A stretch of 64,000 bases of DNA from Sphingorhabdus sp. SMR4y (GCF_002218195.1 NZ_CP022336.1:3343001-3407000), one strand, 5' to 3'; shown: positions 16,240 to 25,799, counted from the first letter of the stretch. Made by a program: numbers and translations. Notes: generated by a model not told the origin, from the letters alone.

Positions 16240-19152
16240 ATGTCCCGTTTGTCCCGATCCCTGTTGCTGGCGCTGACCAGCACGGCATTGACGGTTACTG
16301 CGCCCGTGCTGGCCAAACATCATCAATCCGCCGAGCCGGCCCCGGTTGGCGAACTGGTGGCAGCGGTTGATATTCCCTATGAGGAATTTACGCTCGAAAA
16401 TGGATTGAAAGTCCTTGTCCACACCGATCGCAAGGCCCCGGTTGTTGCCGTCTCGATCTGGTATGGTGTCGGTTCGGCCCATGAACCGGAAGGCAAGACC
16501 GGCTATGCGCATCTGTTCGAACATATCATGTTCAACGGGTCGGAAAATGCTCCGGGCGATTATTTCGAACCGCTGCGGCAGATCGGCGCGACCGATCTCA
16601 ACGGCACGACCTGGCTCGACCGGACCAACTATTTCCAGACGGTTCCGACCTCCGCGCTGGACGTCGCTCTGTTCCTCGAAAGCGACAGGATGGGGCATCT
16701 GCTCGGTGCGGTAACGCAGGAGAAGCTCGACAACCAGATCGGCGTGGTCTCGAACGAAAAGCGCCAGGGTGACAATCAGCCTTACGGGCTGGTCAGCTAC
16801 CGCCAGACCGAATTGCTGTTTCCCGCTGACCATCCCTATGGTCACGACACGATCGGTTCGCTGGAGGATCTCGAAGCGGCTTCTCTCGACGACATGAAAC
16901 AATGGTTCACCGACCATTATGGACCGAATAATTCGATTCTTGTCCTGGCCGGCGATATCGATGTCGCGACCGCGCGGGCCAAGGTCAGCAAATGGTTCGG
17001 CGCGATTCCAAGCGGCAAGCCGATCCCGGAACTCGATCCCGAGCTGCCGACGCTTGATGCCCCGATTTACGAAGTGATGAAGGACAAGGTCGCGACCACG
17101 CGCATTTATCGCAACTGGGTGGTGCCCGGCCTGAATGATCCCGACTATACGCCGCTTGATGTCGGCCTGACCGTACTCGGCGGCCTCGCCAGCTCGCGGC
17201 TCGACAATATCATGGTACGGGACGAGAAAAATGCGGTTGCCGTATCCGCTTATGTCATTCCGTTTGTCCACGGCAGTGTCGTGAATATCCAGGCCGATGT
17301 AAAACCGGGTGAGGACGCGGATGCCGTCGCCAAAAGGCTCGACGAAATCATTGCCGATTTCATCGCCAATGGCCCCACCGAAGATGAAGTGCAGCGAGTG
17401 GCAACGCGCAATGCCGCCGCCCGGATCGCCGGTCTCGAACAGGTCGGCGGCTTCAGCGGCAAGGCTGTCGCGCTGGCACAGGGCCAGCTCTATTCCGATG
17501 ATCCGGAATTTTACAAAAAAGAACTCGCCCGACTGGCGTCAGCCACACCCGAAGCGGTCACGGCGGCGATGCAGAAATGGCTGACCCGACCGGTTCTCGG
17601 CATCACCGTGGTGCCGGGCGAGCGGGAGGAATATCAGGAAGTGGATGCCGGCAAGGGCGCGCGGACCGGCGTTCTGACCGCGCCTGCCTTCTATATGCAG
17701 GATGGCCAGGCCGGAAGCGTGACCGTTCCCGATAGGTCGACCCTGCCGCCGGTGGGGGAGATCCCGAATGTCGATTTCCCCGATGTCGAAACCGCGATCC
17801 TGTCCAATGGCATCAAGGTCTATTTTGCCCAACGCGATGCAGTGCCGATGACCCGCGTGACCCTGTCGTTCAATGCGGGCACCAGCGCTGATCCTGCCGA
17901 CAGGCTCGGATTGCAGAATTTCGTGACCTCTATTCTGGAAGAAGGCACGACCAGTCTGACCTCGGTCGAAATCGCCGAACAGCAGGAACGGCTGGGTGCC
18001 AATATCAGCATCGGCGGGGGACGGGACCGGACCGATGTCGCTCTGAGCGCGGTCAATCCCAATCTGGATGCATCGCTGGACCTGATGGCGGATATCGTCA
18101 AAAACCCGGCGTTCAACAGCGATGATATCGAGCGCATCCGGGTCCGGCAGCTGACTGCGATCGACCGCGAACAAAGCGATCCGTTGAGCATCGCCAGCAA
18201 CACGCTGCCCCCGCTGCTTTTCGGGGCCGACCATCCCTATGGCCGCGGCCTGTCCGGTAACGGTACCAAGAAAACGGTAGCGGCGATAAGCCGCGATGAT
18301 CTTGCGACCTTCCATCAGCAATGGATGCATCCTGCCAAGGCGACGATCTTTGCCGCCGGCCGGATCGACAAGCAGGAACTGGTCGACAAGCTGGAGCTGC
18401 GCTTCGGCCAGTGGCAGAGCACGGACAAGGCCGCGCCGGCAAAGAATTTTGATGCGCCGATTCCGGAAGGACAGGGACGGATCATCGCCATTCACCGGCC
18501 GAATTCTCCGCAGTCGATGATTCTGGCGGGGCAGGTTCTGCCCTACAAGGGATCTGATGATCTGCTGCCGCTCAATGCGGCGAACGAGATTCTGGGTGGC
18601 AATTTCCTTTCGCGGATCAATATGGATCTGCGCGAGACCAAGGGCTGGAGCTATGGCACCCGCAACACGGTCCTGCGCGGCGAAGACCGGGTCATGTACA
18701 CCATGCGCGCTCCGGTCCAGACCAACCAGACCGGTCCTGCTGTTGCCGCGATAGACGCGCAGGTTCGTGATTTTCTGGGGGGCAATGGTGTCACGCCGGC
18801 CGAACTGGAACGCACGGTCAACGGCAATGTACGCGAGCTGCCCGGCCAGTTCGAACGCACGGCGAGAATTTTGGGCCAGATGCAGGGGGACGTGATGTTC
18901 AACCGTCCGTCAGACTATGCCGAAACCGTTGCGGATCGGTACAAGGCGCTGACCGAGGATGAGCTGAACTCAGCGATGGCGGAGGCCGTGGACCCGGACA
19001 AATTCACCTGGGTGATCGTCGGAGACCTGTCCAAGATCAAGACGCAACTGGACGCGCTCGATATGCCGACCGAATATCGCGGCTATGAAGCTAGTGACAC
19101 TGCTGTTAATAGTGATAGCAGTTCGAACGATTCGGCGGGCAGCAGCGAGTAA
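16240..19152 (+). CDS. M16 family zinc metallopeptidase, exported
   Basis: A 970-residue pitrilysin-type protease with two M16 halves. A signal peptide (LLLALTSTALTVTAPVLA) directs it to the periplasm. The inverted zinc motif HLFEH is at 91-95, with the distal glutamate in the ESDRM...NEKRQGDNQPYG region. The second half (from about 510) keeps the fold but lacks HxxEH, as usual for the inactive half. The final 20 residues are a Ser/Asp-rich tail. It probably degrades peptides or misfolded exported polypeptides. GAGAGGA precedes the ATG. Confidence 0.95.
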   Translation: MSRLSRSLLLALTSTALTVTAPVLAKHHQSAEPAPVGELVAAVDIPYEEFTLENGLKVLVHTDRKAPVVAVSIWYGVGSAHEPEGKTGYAHLFEHIMFNGSENAPGDYFEPLRQIGATDLNGTTWLDRTNYFQTVPTSALDVALFLESDRMGHLLGAVTQEKLDNQIGVVSNEKRQGDNQPYGLVSYRQTELLFPADHPYGHDTIGSLEDLEAASLDDMKQWFTDHYGPNNSILVLAGDIDVATARAKVSKWFGAIPSGKPIPELDPELPTLDAPIYEVMKDKVATTRIYRNWVVPGLNDPDYTPLDVGLTVLGGLASSRLDNIMVRDEKNAVAVSAYVIPFVHGSVVNIQADVKPGEDADAVAKRLDEIIADFIANGPTEDEVQRVATRNAAARIAGLEQVGGFSGKAVALAQGQLYSDDPEFYKKELARLASATPEAVTAAMQKWLTRPVLGITVVPGEREEYQEVDAGKGARTGVLTAPAFYMQDGQAGSVTVPDRSTLPPVGEIPNVDFPDVETAILSNGIKVYFAQRDAVPMTRVTLSFNAGTSADPADRLGLQNFVTSILEEGTTSLTSVEIAEQQERLGANISIGGGRDRTDVALSAVNPNLDASLDLMADIVKNPAFNSDDIERIRVRQLTAIDREQSDPLSIASNTLPPLLFGADHPYGRGLSGNGTKKTVAAISRDDLATFHQQWMHPAKATIFAAGRIDKQELVDKLELRFGQWQSTDKAAPAKNFDAPIPEGQGRIIAIHRPNSPQSMILAGQVLPYKGSDDLLPLNAANEILGGNFLSRINMDLRETKGWSYGTRNTVLRGEDRVMYTMRAPVQTNQTGPAVAAIDAQVRDFLGGNGVTPAELERTVNGNVRELPGQFERTARILGQMQGDVMFNRPSDYAETVADRYKALTEDELNSAMAEAVDPDKFTWVIVGDLSKIKTQLDALDMPTEYRGYEASDTAVNSDSSSNDSAGSSE

Positions 19153-19199
19153 TCGTCAGCCCCGACAGAGTCAGGGCTTTGACATTAAAGGAGAATGGA

Positions 19200-19496
19200 A
19201 TGTCTATTGATGGAACTTATACGTGCGTAACCAAATCCCCGATGGGAGATCAGACCTCGGAATTCACCATTGTCACCGACGGTGACACGTTCACCGGTAC
19301 CAATGCCGGTGCCATGGGATCGATGGATGTCGAAAACGGCAAGGTCGACGGCAATCACATCACCTGGGAAATGAATATGACCGTTCCCATGCCGATGAAG
19401 CTGGAAGGCGACGCGACAATCACCGATGGTCAGCTGGCCGGTTCGGTAAAAGCAGGCGCTTTCGGTGAAATGGCAATGACCGGCACCAAGAAATAA
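19200..19496 (+). CDS. Small conserved protein of unknown function
   Basis: A 98-residue protein predicted to be almost all beta-strand: MSIDGTYTCVTKSPMGDQ, then repeats of the type TIVTDGDTFTGT / GKVDGNHITWEM / ATITDGQLAGSV. The pattern suggests a small beta-barrel of lipocalin-like type. There is no signal peptide. AAAGGAG precedes the ATG at 19200; a TTG-type start at 19179 is less likely. It follows the M16 gene by 47 bases and is closed by a strong terminator. Function is not proposed. Confidence 0.75.
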   Translation: MSIDGTYTCVTKSPMGDQTSEFTIVTDGDTFTGTNAGAMGSMDVENGKVDGNHITWEMNMTVPMPMKLEGDATITDGQLAGSVKAGAFGEMAMTGTKK

Positions 19497-19512
19497 GCGC
19501 TGTTCAGGCGAT

Positions 19513-19551
19513 AAAAAGGGCCGCTACCCGATCGGGTAGCGGCCCTTTTTT
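19513..19551. terminator. Bidirectional rho-independent terminator between the small unknown gene and pal
   Basis: AAAAAGGGCCGCTACCCG pairs perfectly with CGGGTAGCGGCCCTTTTT around an AT centre. A-run and T-run flank the stem, so it can terminate both the plus-strand M16 transcript and the minus-strand Tol-Pal transcript. Confidence 0.95.
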
Positions 19552-19571
19552 GTCTGATATCCCGGTCGGGC

Positions 19572-20084
19572 CTAGCGGATGACGACCGTCACGGCGCGCC
19601 GGTTCCGGGCCCAGGCGCTTTCGTTCGATGCGAGCGCTTCCGGACGTTCCTTGCCATAGCTGACCGTGGTCATCCGTGCCGGGCTGACGCCGAGCGAGGC
19701 GAGATAGTTTTTCGCGGCATTGGCGCGGCGTTCCCCGAGTGCGAGGTTATAGTCGCGGGTTCCGCGTTCGTCGGCATGGCCTTCGATGGTGATCCGCGCA
19801 TTGGGATTTTGCGCCAGCCATTGTGCCTGGCTCTGCAAAACAAGCTGGTCCTGCGGATCGATGTTGAACCGATCGGTGTCGAACAAAACCCGGTCGGACA
19901 TCGTGTTGGCAAGAAAATCACCCTGTGAGCCGGGCGCATAGCCCGGACCGGTAGGACCGGTTGGTGTGGGCGCGGGCGTTGTCGTGTCAACCGGTGGCGG
20001 CGGCAGGTCTTCCGGTGCCTTTTTCGCACAGCCAGCCACTGCCAGGCTCGCGGTAATCAGGAGGGGAGTCGCATATTTGATCAT
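19572..20084 (-). CDS. pal: Peptidoglycan-associated lipoprotein Pal
   Basis: A 170-residue outer-membrane lipoprotein. The lipobox is VAGC with Cys19. A Pro/Thr-rich linker (24-55) leads to an OmpA-like peptidoglycan-binding domain with RVLFDTDRFNID, ITIEGHADERGTRDYNLALG and RNRRAVTVVI. It anchors the outer membrane to peptidoglycan and binds TolB. It is the last gene of the Tol-Pal cluster, 72 bases after tolB, and ends at the bidirectional terminator. Confidence 0.97.
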   Translation of the reverse strand: MIKYATPLLITASLAVAGCAKKAPEDLPPPPVDTTTPAPTPTGPTGPGYAPGSQGDFLANTMSDRVLFDTDRFNIDPQDQLVLQSQAQWLAQNPNARITIEGHADERGTRDYNLALGERRANAAKNYLASLGVSPARMTTVSYGKERPEALASNESAWARNRRAVTVVIR

Positions 20085-20156
20085 AATTCTGCTCCTATTT
20101 GATTGTGCCCTTGGGCTTTATATAATCTCTTTTCAGGGACTTGTCTTGGATTGAAT

Positions 20157-21494
20157 CTAAGGCAGCAACGGACCCCAGGCCGGATCCGAGCCGTTGACGG
20201 GGGTTGGCAGCTGCCGTTCGTTGCGACCGGTCAGGTCGACCTGCCAGATGCCGGTCTTGCCGCTTCCTTGCGTCGTCCGGAAGAACTGGATCACCCGGCC
20301 ATTGGGTGCCCATGTCGGGGCTTCGTCCTGCCAGCTGTCGGTGAGCAGTCTTTGACCGCCGCCACTGGGGGTCATGACACCGATGCGAAAATTGCCTGCC
20401 ATCTTGGTGAAGGCAATCAGGTCGCCCCGCGGGCTCCATTCCGGCGTAGCAAAGCGGCCGCCGCCAAAGCTGATCCGCCGCTCATTGCTGCCATCGGCGT
20501 CCATCACATAAAGCTGCTGGCTGCCCGAGCGATCGCTTTCAAAGACGATCCGGCTGCCGTCGGGAGAAAAGCTGCCGCCGATATCGATGCCGGGGGAAAA
20601 AGTCAGCTGCTGCGGCCTGCCGCCGCCCGCTGCCGAAATCTTGTAGATATCGGTATTGCCGGCAATCGCCATGGAATAGAGGATCCATTTGCCGTCTGGC
20701 GACCAGCGCGGCGCAAAGGTCGGATTGGTGCTCTGGGTGATCAGGCGCTGGCGACCGGTGCCGATGTCATAGACATAGATGCGCGGGTTGCCGTCGAGAA
20801 AGCTCAGATAGACAATGCTCTTGTAATCGGGAGAAAACCGCGGGGTGAGGGCAGTGGCCTGGCCGTTGGTGATGAACCGGTGGTTGGCGCCGTCGCTGTC
20901 CATGATCGCCAGTCTTTTAACCCGGTTTCCCTTGGGACCGGTCTCGGCGATATAGGCGATGCGGCTGTCGAAAAAGGGAGACTCGCCACTCAGTCTGGAG
21001 TAGATTGAATCGGCGCATTTATGCGCGGCTCTGCGCCAGTCGCGCGGTTCGACGACAAAGCCCTGGCGGGTCAGTTCGGTTTCCAGCGCGACATCATAGA
21101 GATAGCAGCCCACCGTCAGCTTGCCGTCGGGATTGGCCCGCACGAAACCCTGGATCAGCGCAGAGGCGTTGGTCCCGGTCCAATAGGGGAATTGTGGTGC
21201 GGTCACTTCGGAGTAGCTGATTCCGCGGACCTGATTGCGTCCAATCGGTTTGAACAGACCGCTCGACCGCAAGTCGGTGACGATGACATCGCTGATTTTG
21301 GCGCCCAGTTCGCTGGTGCTGCCGGCGGGCGTGTCAATGCTTTGCTGCGTCGGCAGTCCGGGCACGGCGATGACAAGATCGTCGCTTGATGTGTCTTCAA
21401 CATCGACCGTCAGCTGTGCAGCCGCAGGCACGGCCCAGAGTATCAGTGATAGCGGAAGGATGAATTTTCGAACAGATATGTTAGTTAGTGCCAT
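20157..21494 (-). CDS. tolB: Tol-Pal system protein TolB
   Basis: A 445-residue periplasmic protein. A signal peptide ends at AVPAAA, residues 19-24. It is followed by the TolB N-domain (DLRSSGLFKPI, WRRAAHKCADSIYSRLSGE) and a six-bladed beta-propeller with repeated F(S/T)PDG and WSPDG motifs. It shuttles between Pal and TolA in outer-membrane constriction. AGGAAA precedes the ATG; tolA ends 10 bases upstream. Confidence 0.97.
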   Translation of the reverse strand: MALTNISVRKFILPLSLILWAVPAAAQLTVDVEDTSSDDLVIAVPGLPTQQSIDTPAGSTSELGAKISDVIVTDLRSSGLFKPIGRNQVRGISYSEVTAPQFPYWTGTNASALIQGFVRANPDGKLTVGCYLYDVALETELTRQGFVVEPRDWRRAAHKCADSIYSRLSGESPFFDSRIAYIAETGPKGNRVKRLAIMDSDGANHRFITNGQATALTPRFSPDYKSIVYLSFLDGNPRIYVYDIGTGRQRLITQSTNPTFAPRWSPDGKWILYSMAIAGNTDIYKISAAGGGRPQQLTFSPGIDIGGSFSPDGSRIVFESDRSGSQQLYVMDADGSNERRISFGGGRFATPEWSPRGDLIAFTKMAGNFRIGVMTPSGGGQRLLTDSWQDEAPTWAPNGRVIQFFRTTQGSGKTGIWQVDLTGRNERQLPTPVNGSDPAWGPLLP

Positions 21495-21504
21495 CTAATT
21501 TTCC

Positions 21505-22299
21505 TTAAAGGCCTAGATATAGAACAGGTTCGATAACCCGCCATTCTCCGTAATATTCTTTCGGAAATGTTGAATATGGGGCGGCAAGACGCACCGCCGC
21601 AATAGCTCGTTCCTGATGAATTTCGACTTGTGACCGGTTGCTGGCGGTAATGCCAATCGTAGTAGCCCTCGGCGTTCCTATAATTTGACCATTTTCGTCA
21701 AGCTGTGCCGTAACAGTAGTGCGCAGGTTTTCTGCATCAGCTCCCGTAGGAGATTTCCAATGAGGTTTTAATTTCCTTTTTAACTCAGAAGCAAGAGCGG
21801 CTTTGACGGCAGGCGAGGCCCGCTCCGCCGCGATATTCTGGTTGCGGCTCACCGAAGGCGCATCGGTGACGCCTTTCAGGAAATCATCACCCAGTCGCGA
21901 ACCGCGGGGTTTCGGTTTGGGAACCGGCTTCGGCTCTGCCTTGGCTGCGGTGCTGGCCGGCTTGTCCGGTCGCCGTCGGGGTTCACGGGAAACGGGAGCG
22001 GGCTTGCTTGCCGGTGTCGGCTTCGCTTCGGCTTTCGGGGGTTCGGGCAGTGGCTCCGGCTCGACTAAGCTGCTCTCTTCCGGGGCACCAAGTTCCGGTG
22101 CGACGCTGGTCGCAGGCGTGATCATGGAGGGATCGGGCGCGGCGCTTTCGAGCCCGACCTCATCGGCAATCATAACCTCGATCGGCTTGTTGCGAAACGC
22201 GTCGTTGGTGCTGCTCAAAATGCTCAAGGAGAGCGCGCCAAACAGGGCCAGATGACCCGCAGCCGCTATTCCCAAGCCAATTTTTTCAGCTTTCTCCAT
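21505..22299 (-). CDS. tolA: TolA-like cell envelope protein
   Basis: A 264-residue protein with a single N-terminal membrane anchor (about 8-29), a long Pro/Glu/Lys-rich linker (about 60-140) and a C-terminal domain (about 170-264) of the TonB/TolA type (LKRKLKPHWKSPTGADAENL ... VTAQLDENGQIIGTPRATT). It spans the periplasm and transmits TolQR energy to TolB/Pal. It is shorter than enterobacterial TolA because the helical domain II is reduced. The part encoding the C-terminal domain (21505-21790) looks noticeably richer in A+T than the rest of the gene. It is 15 bases after tolR. Confidence 0.9.
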   Translation of the reverse strand: MEKAEKIGLGIAAAGHLALFGALSLSILSSTNDAFRNKPIEVMIADEVGLESAAPDPSMITPATSVAPELGAPEESSLVEPEPLPEPPKAEAKPTPASKPAPVSREPRRRPDKPASTAAKAEPKPVPKPKPRGSRLGDDFLKGVTDAPSVSRNQNIAAERASPAVKAALASELKRKLKPHWKSPTGADAENLRTTVTAQLDENGQIIGTPRATTIGITASNRSQVEIHQERAIAAVRLAAPYSTFPKEYYGEWRVIEPVLYLGL

Positions 22300-22314
22300 A
22301 TCAGCGGTCCACTC

Positions 22315-22767
22315 TTAAGGCGTCTCTGATGAACCTGTCGTGACCAGCGAAACCCGGTTCAGTCCCGCCCGGTTCAGCTCGCCCATCACACCCATGATCA
22401 GGCCATAATCGAGCGTCCTGTCGCCGCGCAGCATGATCTGGCGCGGGTCTTCGGGATTCTGGTCGGCGGCGATTTCGCGCAGCCGGGTCTCCAGCGCACC
22501 GCGGCTGAACTCCTCGTCATCAAGGAAAATACGGCCTTCATTGTCGATCGAAATCTGCACCGGCTCCTGCTCCTGTTCCAGCGCGTTGGCGCGGCTTTCG
22601 GGCAGATCGACCGGGACGCCGGTGACCAGCAACGGAGCGGTCACCATGAAAATGATCAGCAGCACCAGCATCACGTCGACAAAGGGGGTAACGTTGATCT
22701 CGGCCATCGGCGCGCGTCCGCGGCCACCGCCGCGCCTGCCGATGCCGGAGCCCATATTCATGCCCAT
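22315..22767 (-). CDS. tolR: Tol-Pal system proton-channel subunit TolR (ExbD/TolR family)
   Basis: A 150-residue inner-membrane protein with one transmembrane helix (about 26-45: TPFVDVMLVLLIIFMVTAPL), including the conserved Asp in FVDVMLVLL needed for proton flow, and a periplasmic domain. A glycine/arginine-rich N-tail (GIGRRGGGRGRAPM) is cytoplasmic. With TolQ it forms the proton-driven motor that moves TolA. The start is 2 bases after the tolQ stop. Confidence 0.96.
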   Translation of the reverse strand: MGMNMGSGIGRRGGGRGRAPMAEINVTPFVDVMLVLLIIFMVTAPLLVTGVPVDLPESRANALEQEQEPVQISIDNEGRIFLDDEEFSRGALETRLREIAADQNPEDPRQIMLRGDRTLDYGLIMGVMGELNRAGLNRVSLVTTGSSETP

Positions 22768-22769
22768 GC

Positions 22770-23468
22770 TCAGTCTCCCAGTTCCAGTTCGCGGCTGAGC
22801 GTTGCGTGGAAACCGTCGGCAAAGCGGCCCATACGGGCCTCCAGCTTGTTGAGGCGATGGGAGAAACGGTTATAGGCGATAACCGCGGGGATGGCGGCGA
22901 ACAGGCCGATGGCGGTGGCGAACAAGGCTTCGGCAATGCCGGGGGCGACCACCGCGAGCGAGCTGTTCTGTTCTGCGGCAATCGCCGAGAAACTGCGCAT
23001 GATTCCCCAGACCGTGCCGAACAGGCCGACGAAGGGCGCAACGCTGCCGACCGTGGCAAGAAAGTTGAGCCGGTCGGCAATCCGGTCGACTTCACGGGCA
23101 ATGGTTGTGTTCATCGCGCTGGCAAGCCGCTGGCGGGTGCCTTCGCGGTCGATCGGCGCCTTGGCCGTCGAACGGCGCCATTCCCGGACACCGGCAGCCA
23201 GCACCTTGGCGCTGGGCAGGGACGATTGGCCATATTCGTCAAAAAACTTGTCCAGATTCTCGGTTTTGTCGAATGCCCGTTCGAACCTGTCCGATTTTCG
23301 CGTGATCTGTCCGATTTTCATGCCGAAGCTGACGATGATCGTCCAGGTCCACACGCTGGCGAGCAGCAGCCCGATCATCACCGCCTTGACGACGATATCG
23401 GCTTCCATGAACAGCATGAGGGGGGAGAAATTTCCGGCAGTCGCCCCCAGAGAAAGTTGGTCTAGCAA
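22770..23468 (-). CDS. tolQ: Tol-Pal system proton-channel subunit TolQ
   Basis: A 232-residue MotA/TolQ/ExbB-family protein with three transmembrane segments (about 18-40, 130-155, 165-190), including LATVGSVAPFVGLFGTVWGI and ATAIGLFAAIPAVIAYN. It forms the stator of the TolQRA motor. The start is a TTG at 23468 with AAGGA upstream, 13 bases after the ybgC stop. Confidence 0.95.
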   Translation of the reverse strand: MLDQLSLGATAGNFSPLMLFMEADIVVKAVMIGLLLASVWTWTIIVSFGMKIGQITRKSDRFERAFDKTENLDKFFDEYGQSSLPSAKVLAAGVREWRRSTAKAPIDREGTRQRLASAMNTTIAREVDRIADRLNFLATVGSVAPFVGLFGTVWGIMRSFSAIAAEQNSSLAVVAPGIAEALFATAIGLFAAIPAVIAYNRFSHRLNKLEARMGRFADGFHATLSRELELGD

Positions 23469-23481
23469 GATCTATAATCCT

Positions 23482-23946
23482 TCATTTCATATCAGCCTGG
23501 TCCATGACGCTGGAAAATGCCTTTGTCCACGTCCTGGGTTGTCGTCGCGGACGTCCCGCAGGCGTAAGAAAGGCTGCGTGAACGGAAGCTGACGTAATAT
23601 GGTCCGGACCGCGCATGATTTGCTGGTCGATGACAACGCTGGCGGCCCGCAGCGTTTCGACCGTGCTGATAACGACCAGATCGTCATTCAGTTTCGCCGG
23701 CAACAGATATTTCATCGTCAGATCGACCACGGCATAAACGCCTTCGCCGCTGTCATAGGCTGCGCCCTGATCCATATCGAGAAGCCGCAGCATGTCCGAG
23801 CGCGCGCGCTCCATGTAGCGCAGATAATTGGCGTGGTAGACTATGCCGGAAAAATCGGTGTCCTCGAAATAGACGCGACAGGAGAAATAATGTTTGCCGT
23901 CAACGAAACGGCCATCAAATGGCTTGATATCGGCGGGGATGTCCAT
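23482..23946 (-). CDS. ybgC: Tol-Pal associated acyl-CoA thioesterase YbgC
   Basis: A 154-residue hotdog-fold thioesterase. The active-site segment is FEDTDFSGIVYHANYLRYME with the catalytic aspartate at residue 31. It hydrolyses short-chain or acyl-CoA thioesters; its link to envelope lipid metabolism comes from its constant place at the head of tol-pal clusters, as here. The ATG at 23946 fits the family length; the longer open frame upstream has no homology. The end of the protein is Arg/Pro-rich (PAGRPRRQPRTW). Confidence 0.93.
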   Translation of the reverse strand: MDIPADIKPFDGRFVDGKHYFSCRVYFEDTDFSGIVYHANYLRYMERARSDMLRLLDMDQGAAYDSGEGVYAVVDLTMKYLLPAKLNDDLVVISTVETLRAASVVIDQQIMRGPDHITSASVHAAFLTPAGRPRRQPRTWTKAFSSVMDQADMK

Positions 23947-24080
23947 GTTCCTGACATTAGGGGTATGTCCGCGTGCGGGGAAGGGTGAAAAGCGATGCGT
24001 TGGTATTTTGGGCGCAAATAAGACTCGACTGGACCGGCGCCGCCTGAATCGATCTACAGTGTGGCGGACTTGCGGTGGAA

Positions 24081-24428
24081 TCAGCGCGCGCAGCCAATGC
24101 ACAGGGCCGCAGCCGGATCGATTTCCAGTCGGCGAAAGGCAATCGGATCTCCGCACTCGGCGCACCAGCCATATTCATTCTGTCTGATACGTTTCAGCGC
24201 CATTTCAATCCGGGCCAGATCACTGGTCCGCCGGCGTGCTTCGGCCTGGGCCATTTCCTGCTGTTGCATCGCGTCCATCCGGGACAGGCGGCCGACGCTT
24301 TGCTGGTCGAGCTCGACTGTATTGCGCCAGCTTGCCGCTTCCGCGTCCAGTGCTTTCAGTTCAGCCTGCCGTGCGCGCAGGCGCTCGTGCAGAATTTCGA
24401 TGTGGGCCGGTAATAGCTCGTCCGCCAC
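24081..24428 (-). CDS. TraR/DksA-type C4 zinc finger protein
   Basis: A 115-residue protein with a helical coiled-coil N-part and a C-terminal C4 zinc finger, CAEC ... CIGC, in the segment YGWCAECGDPIAFRRLEIDP. DksA-like proteins bind the RNA polymerase secondary channel and modulate transcription; this one is shorter than DksA proper and has a different coiled-coil tip, so a stress- or phage-type regulator is equally possible. Start choice: GTG at 24428 has AGGA six bases upstream, while a TTG at 24434 directly abuts that AGGA. It lies directly after the M20 gene. Confidence 0.85.
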   Translation of the reverse strand: MADELLPAHIEILHERLRARQAELKALDAEAASWRNTVELDQQSVGRLSRMDAMQQQEMAQAEARRRTSDLARIEMALKRIRQNEYGWCAECGDPIAFRRLEIDPAAALCIGCAR

Positions 24429-24430
24429 GG

Positions 24431-25774
24431 TCAATCCTGCGACGATAGATAATCCAGCGCCGCTGCCGTCATGGCTTCAGTCCCCAATGTGACGGACTCG
24501 CGCGGAGCGACCTTGAAAAAGGGCGAGTGATGGGCCGGTACCGGAGCCCCGCCGGATGCCTCGCGGTCAAAATCGGCTTGCGGCGTGCCGCCGACGGCAA
24601 AATAGACACCAGGGACATCGGTATTGGGGGCGACGAAATAGGCAAAATCCTCTGCGCCCATGCCCTCGCGCGGCTTGTTGTCGAACACATCTTCACCGAA
24701 GCGTGCCGCGAAAACGCCCTTTACCCGCTGGGTCATCGCGGCGTCATTATAATTGGCCGGTGTTGATTCGTGCGAGACAAGTACTTCGGGTAATTTGTCT
24801 TCCGGCAGGCCGTTCATCCGGCCGACATTGGTAGCGATCCGCTTGATTCCTTCGAGCAATTTGGCCCGCGTTTCCGCGTCATCCGAACGGACCGTGAGTT
24901 GCATGATTGCCCTGTCGGAAATGATATTATGCTTGAACCCGCTGTGGAAGGAACCGACGGTTACCACGGCCGGTTTGAGCGGCGCGATTTCGCGGCTGAC
25001 GATGGTTTGGAGCGCCATGATGATTTCCGCGCCCATCACGATCGGATCCTTGCCACGATGCGGGGATGCACCGTGCGCGCCAACTCCGTGGACGATGATA
25101 TCGACGCTGTCTGACGAGGAATAGTTGATCCCCTCGCCCAGTGCCAGCTTCCCGGTCGGTGTGTCGGCCGAAACATGGAAGGCCATGGCGAAGTCCGGCT
25201 TGGGAAAACGGCTGTAGAGCCCGTCCTCCATCATCAGTCTGGCGCCGCCGATCCGCTCTTCGGCCGGTTGCGCGATCAGCATCAGGGTGCCGGACCACTG
25301 ATCCTTGCGCGCGGCCATTTGCCGGGCGGTTCCGATCAGAGACGTGATATGCACATCATGGCCGCAGGCGTGCATCACCGGCTTTTCTTCGCCGTCGATG
25401 CTGACCTGTCTCGCGGTCGACATATAGTCCAGTCCGCTGTCCTCGACCAGCGGCAGACCATCCATATCGGCGCGCAGCATCAGAGTCGGACCTTCGCCAT
25501 TTTCCATCACCGCGACCACGCCGGTACCACCGATTTTCTCGGTGACGGCAAATCCCGCTTCCCGCCATTTCCCGGCAATGATCCCGGCGGTGCGGACTTC
25601 CTTGTAGGACAGCTCGGGGTTTTTGTGGAAATCGATGAACAGGGCTTCCAGCGCATTGTCGTAATCCGCGGCAATGCTGGCCGCCAGATCGGGCGAAGGC
25701 GTTGCGGTCTGCGCCGCAGCCGGCGTGATCCAGAACAGGGCCGATGTCGCGGCCAGAGCCAATAGATTTTTCAT
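24431..25774 (-). CDS. M20 family metallo-amidohydrolase, exported
   Basis: A 447-residue protein. A signal peptide (LLALAATSALFWITPAAA) indicates periplasmic location. The fold is that of IAA-amino acid/hippurate hydrolases: metal-ligand motifs LMLRADMDGLPLVED and MHACGHDVHITSLIG, then QPAEERIGGARLM and a dimerisation domain around GVGAHGASPHRGKDPI. The late histidine in VPAHHSPFF completes the site. It cleaves N-acyl or peptide amide bonds; the natural substrate is unknown. GGGAGGAAA precedes the ATG. Confidence 0.93.
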   Translation of the reverse strand: MKNLLALAATSALFWITPAAAQTATPSPDLAASIAADYDNALEALFIDFHKNPELSYKEVRTAGIIAGKWREAGFAVTEKIGGTGVVAVMENGEGPTLMLRADMDGLPLVEDSGLDYMSTARQVSIDGEEKPVMHACGHDVHITSLIGTARQMAARKDQWSGTLMLIAQPAEERIGGARLMMEDGLYSRFPKPDFAMAFHVSADTPTGKLALGEGINYSSSDSVDIIVHGVGAHGASPHRGKDPIVMGAEIIMALQTIVSREIAPLKPAVVTVGSFHSGFKHNIISDRAIMQLTVRSDDAETRAKLLEGIKRIATNVGRMNGLPEDKLPEVLVSHESTPANYNDAAMTQRVKGVFAARFGEDVFDNKPREGMGAEDFAYFVAPNTDVPGVYFAVGGTPQADFDREASGGAPVPAHHSPFFKVAPRESVTLGTEAMTAAALDYLSSQD

Positions 25775-25799
25775 GATTTCCTCCCGGATTTCTCCGCTT

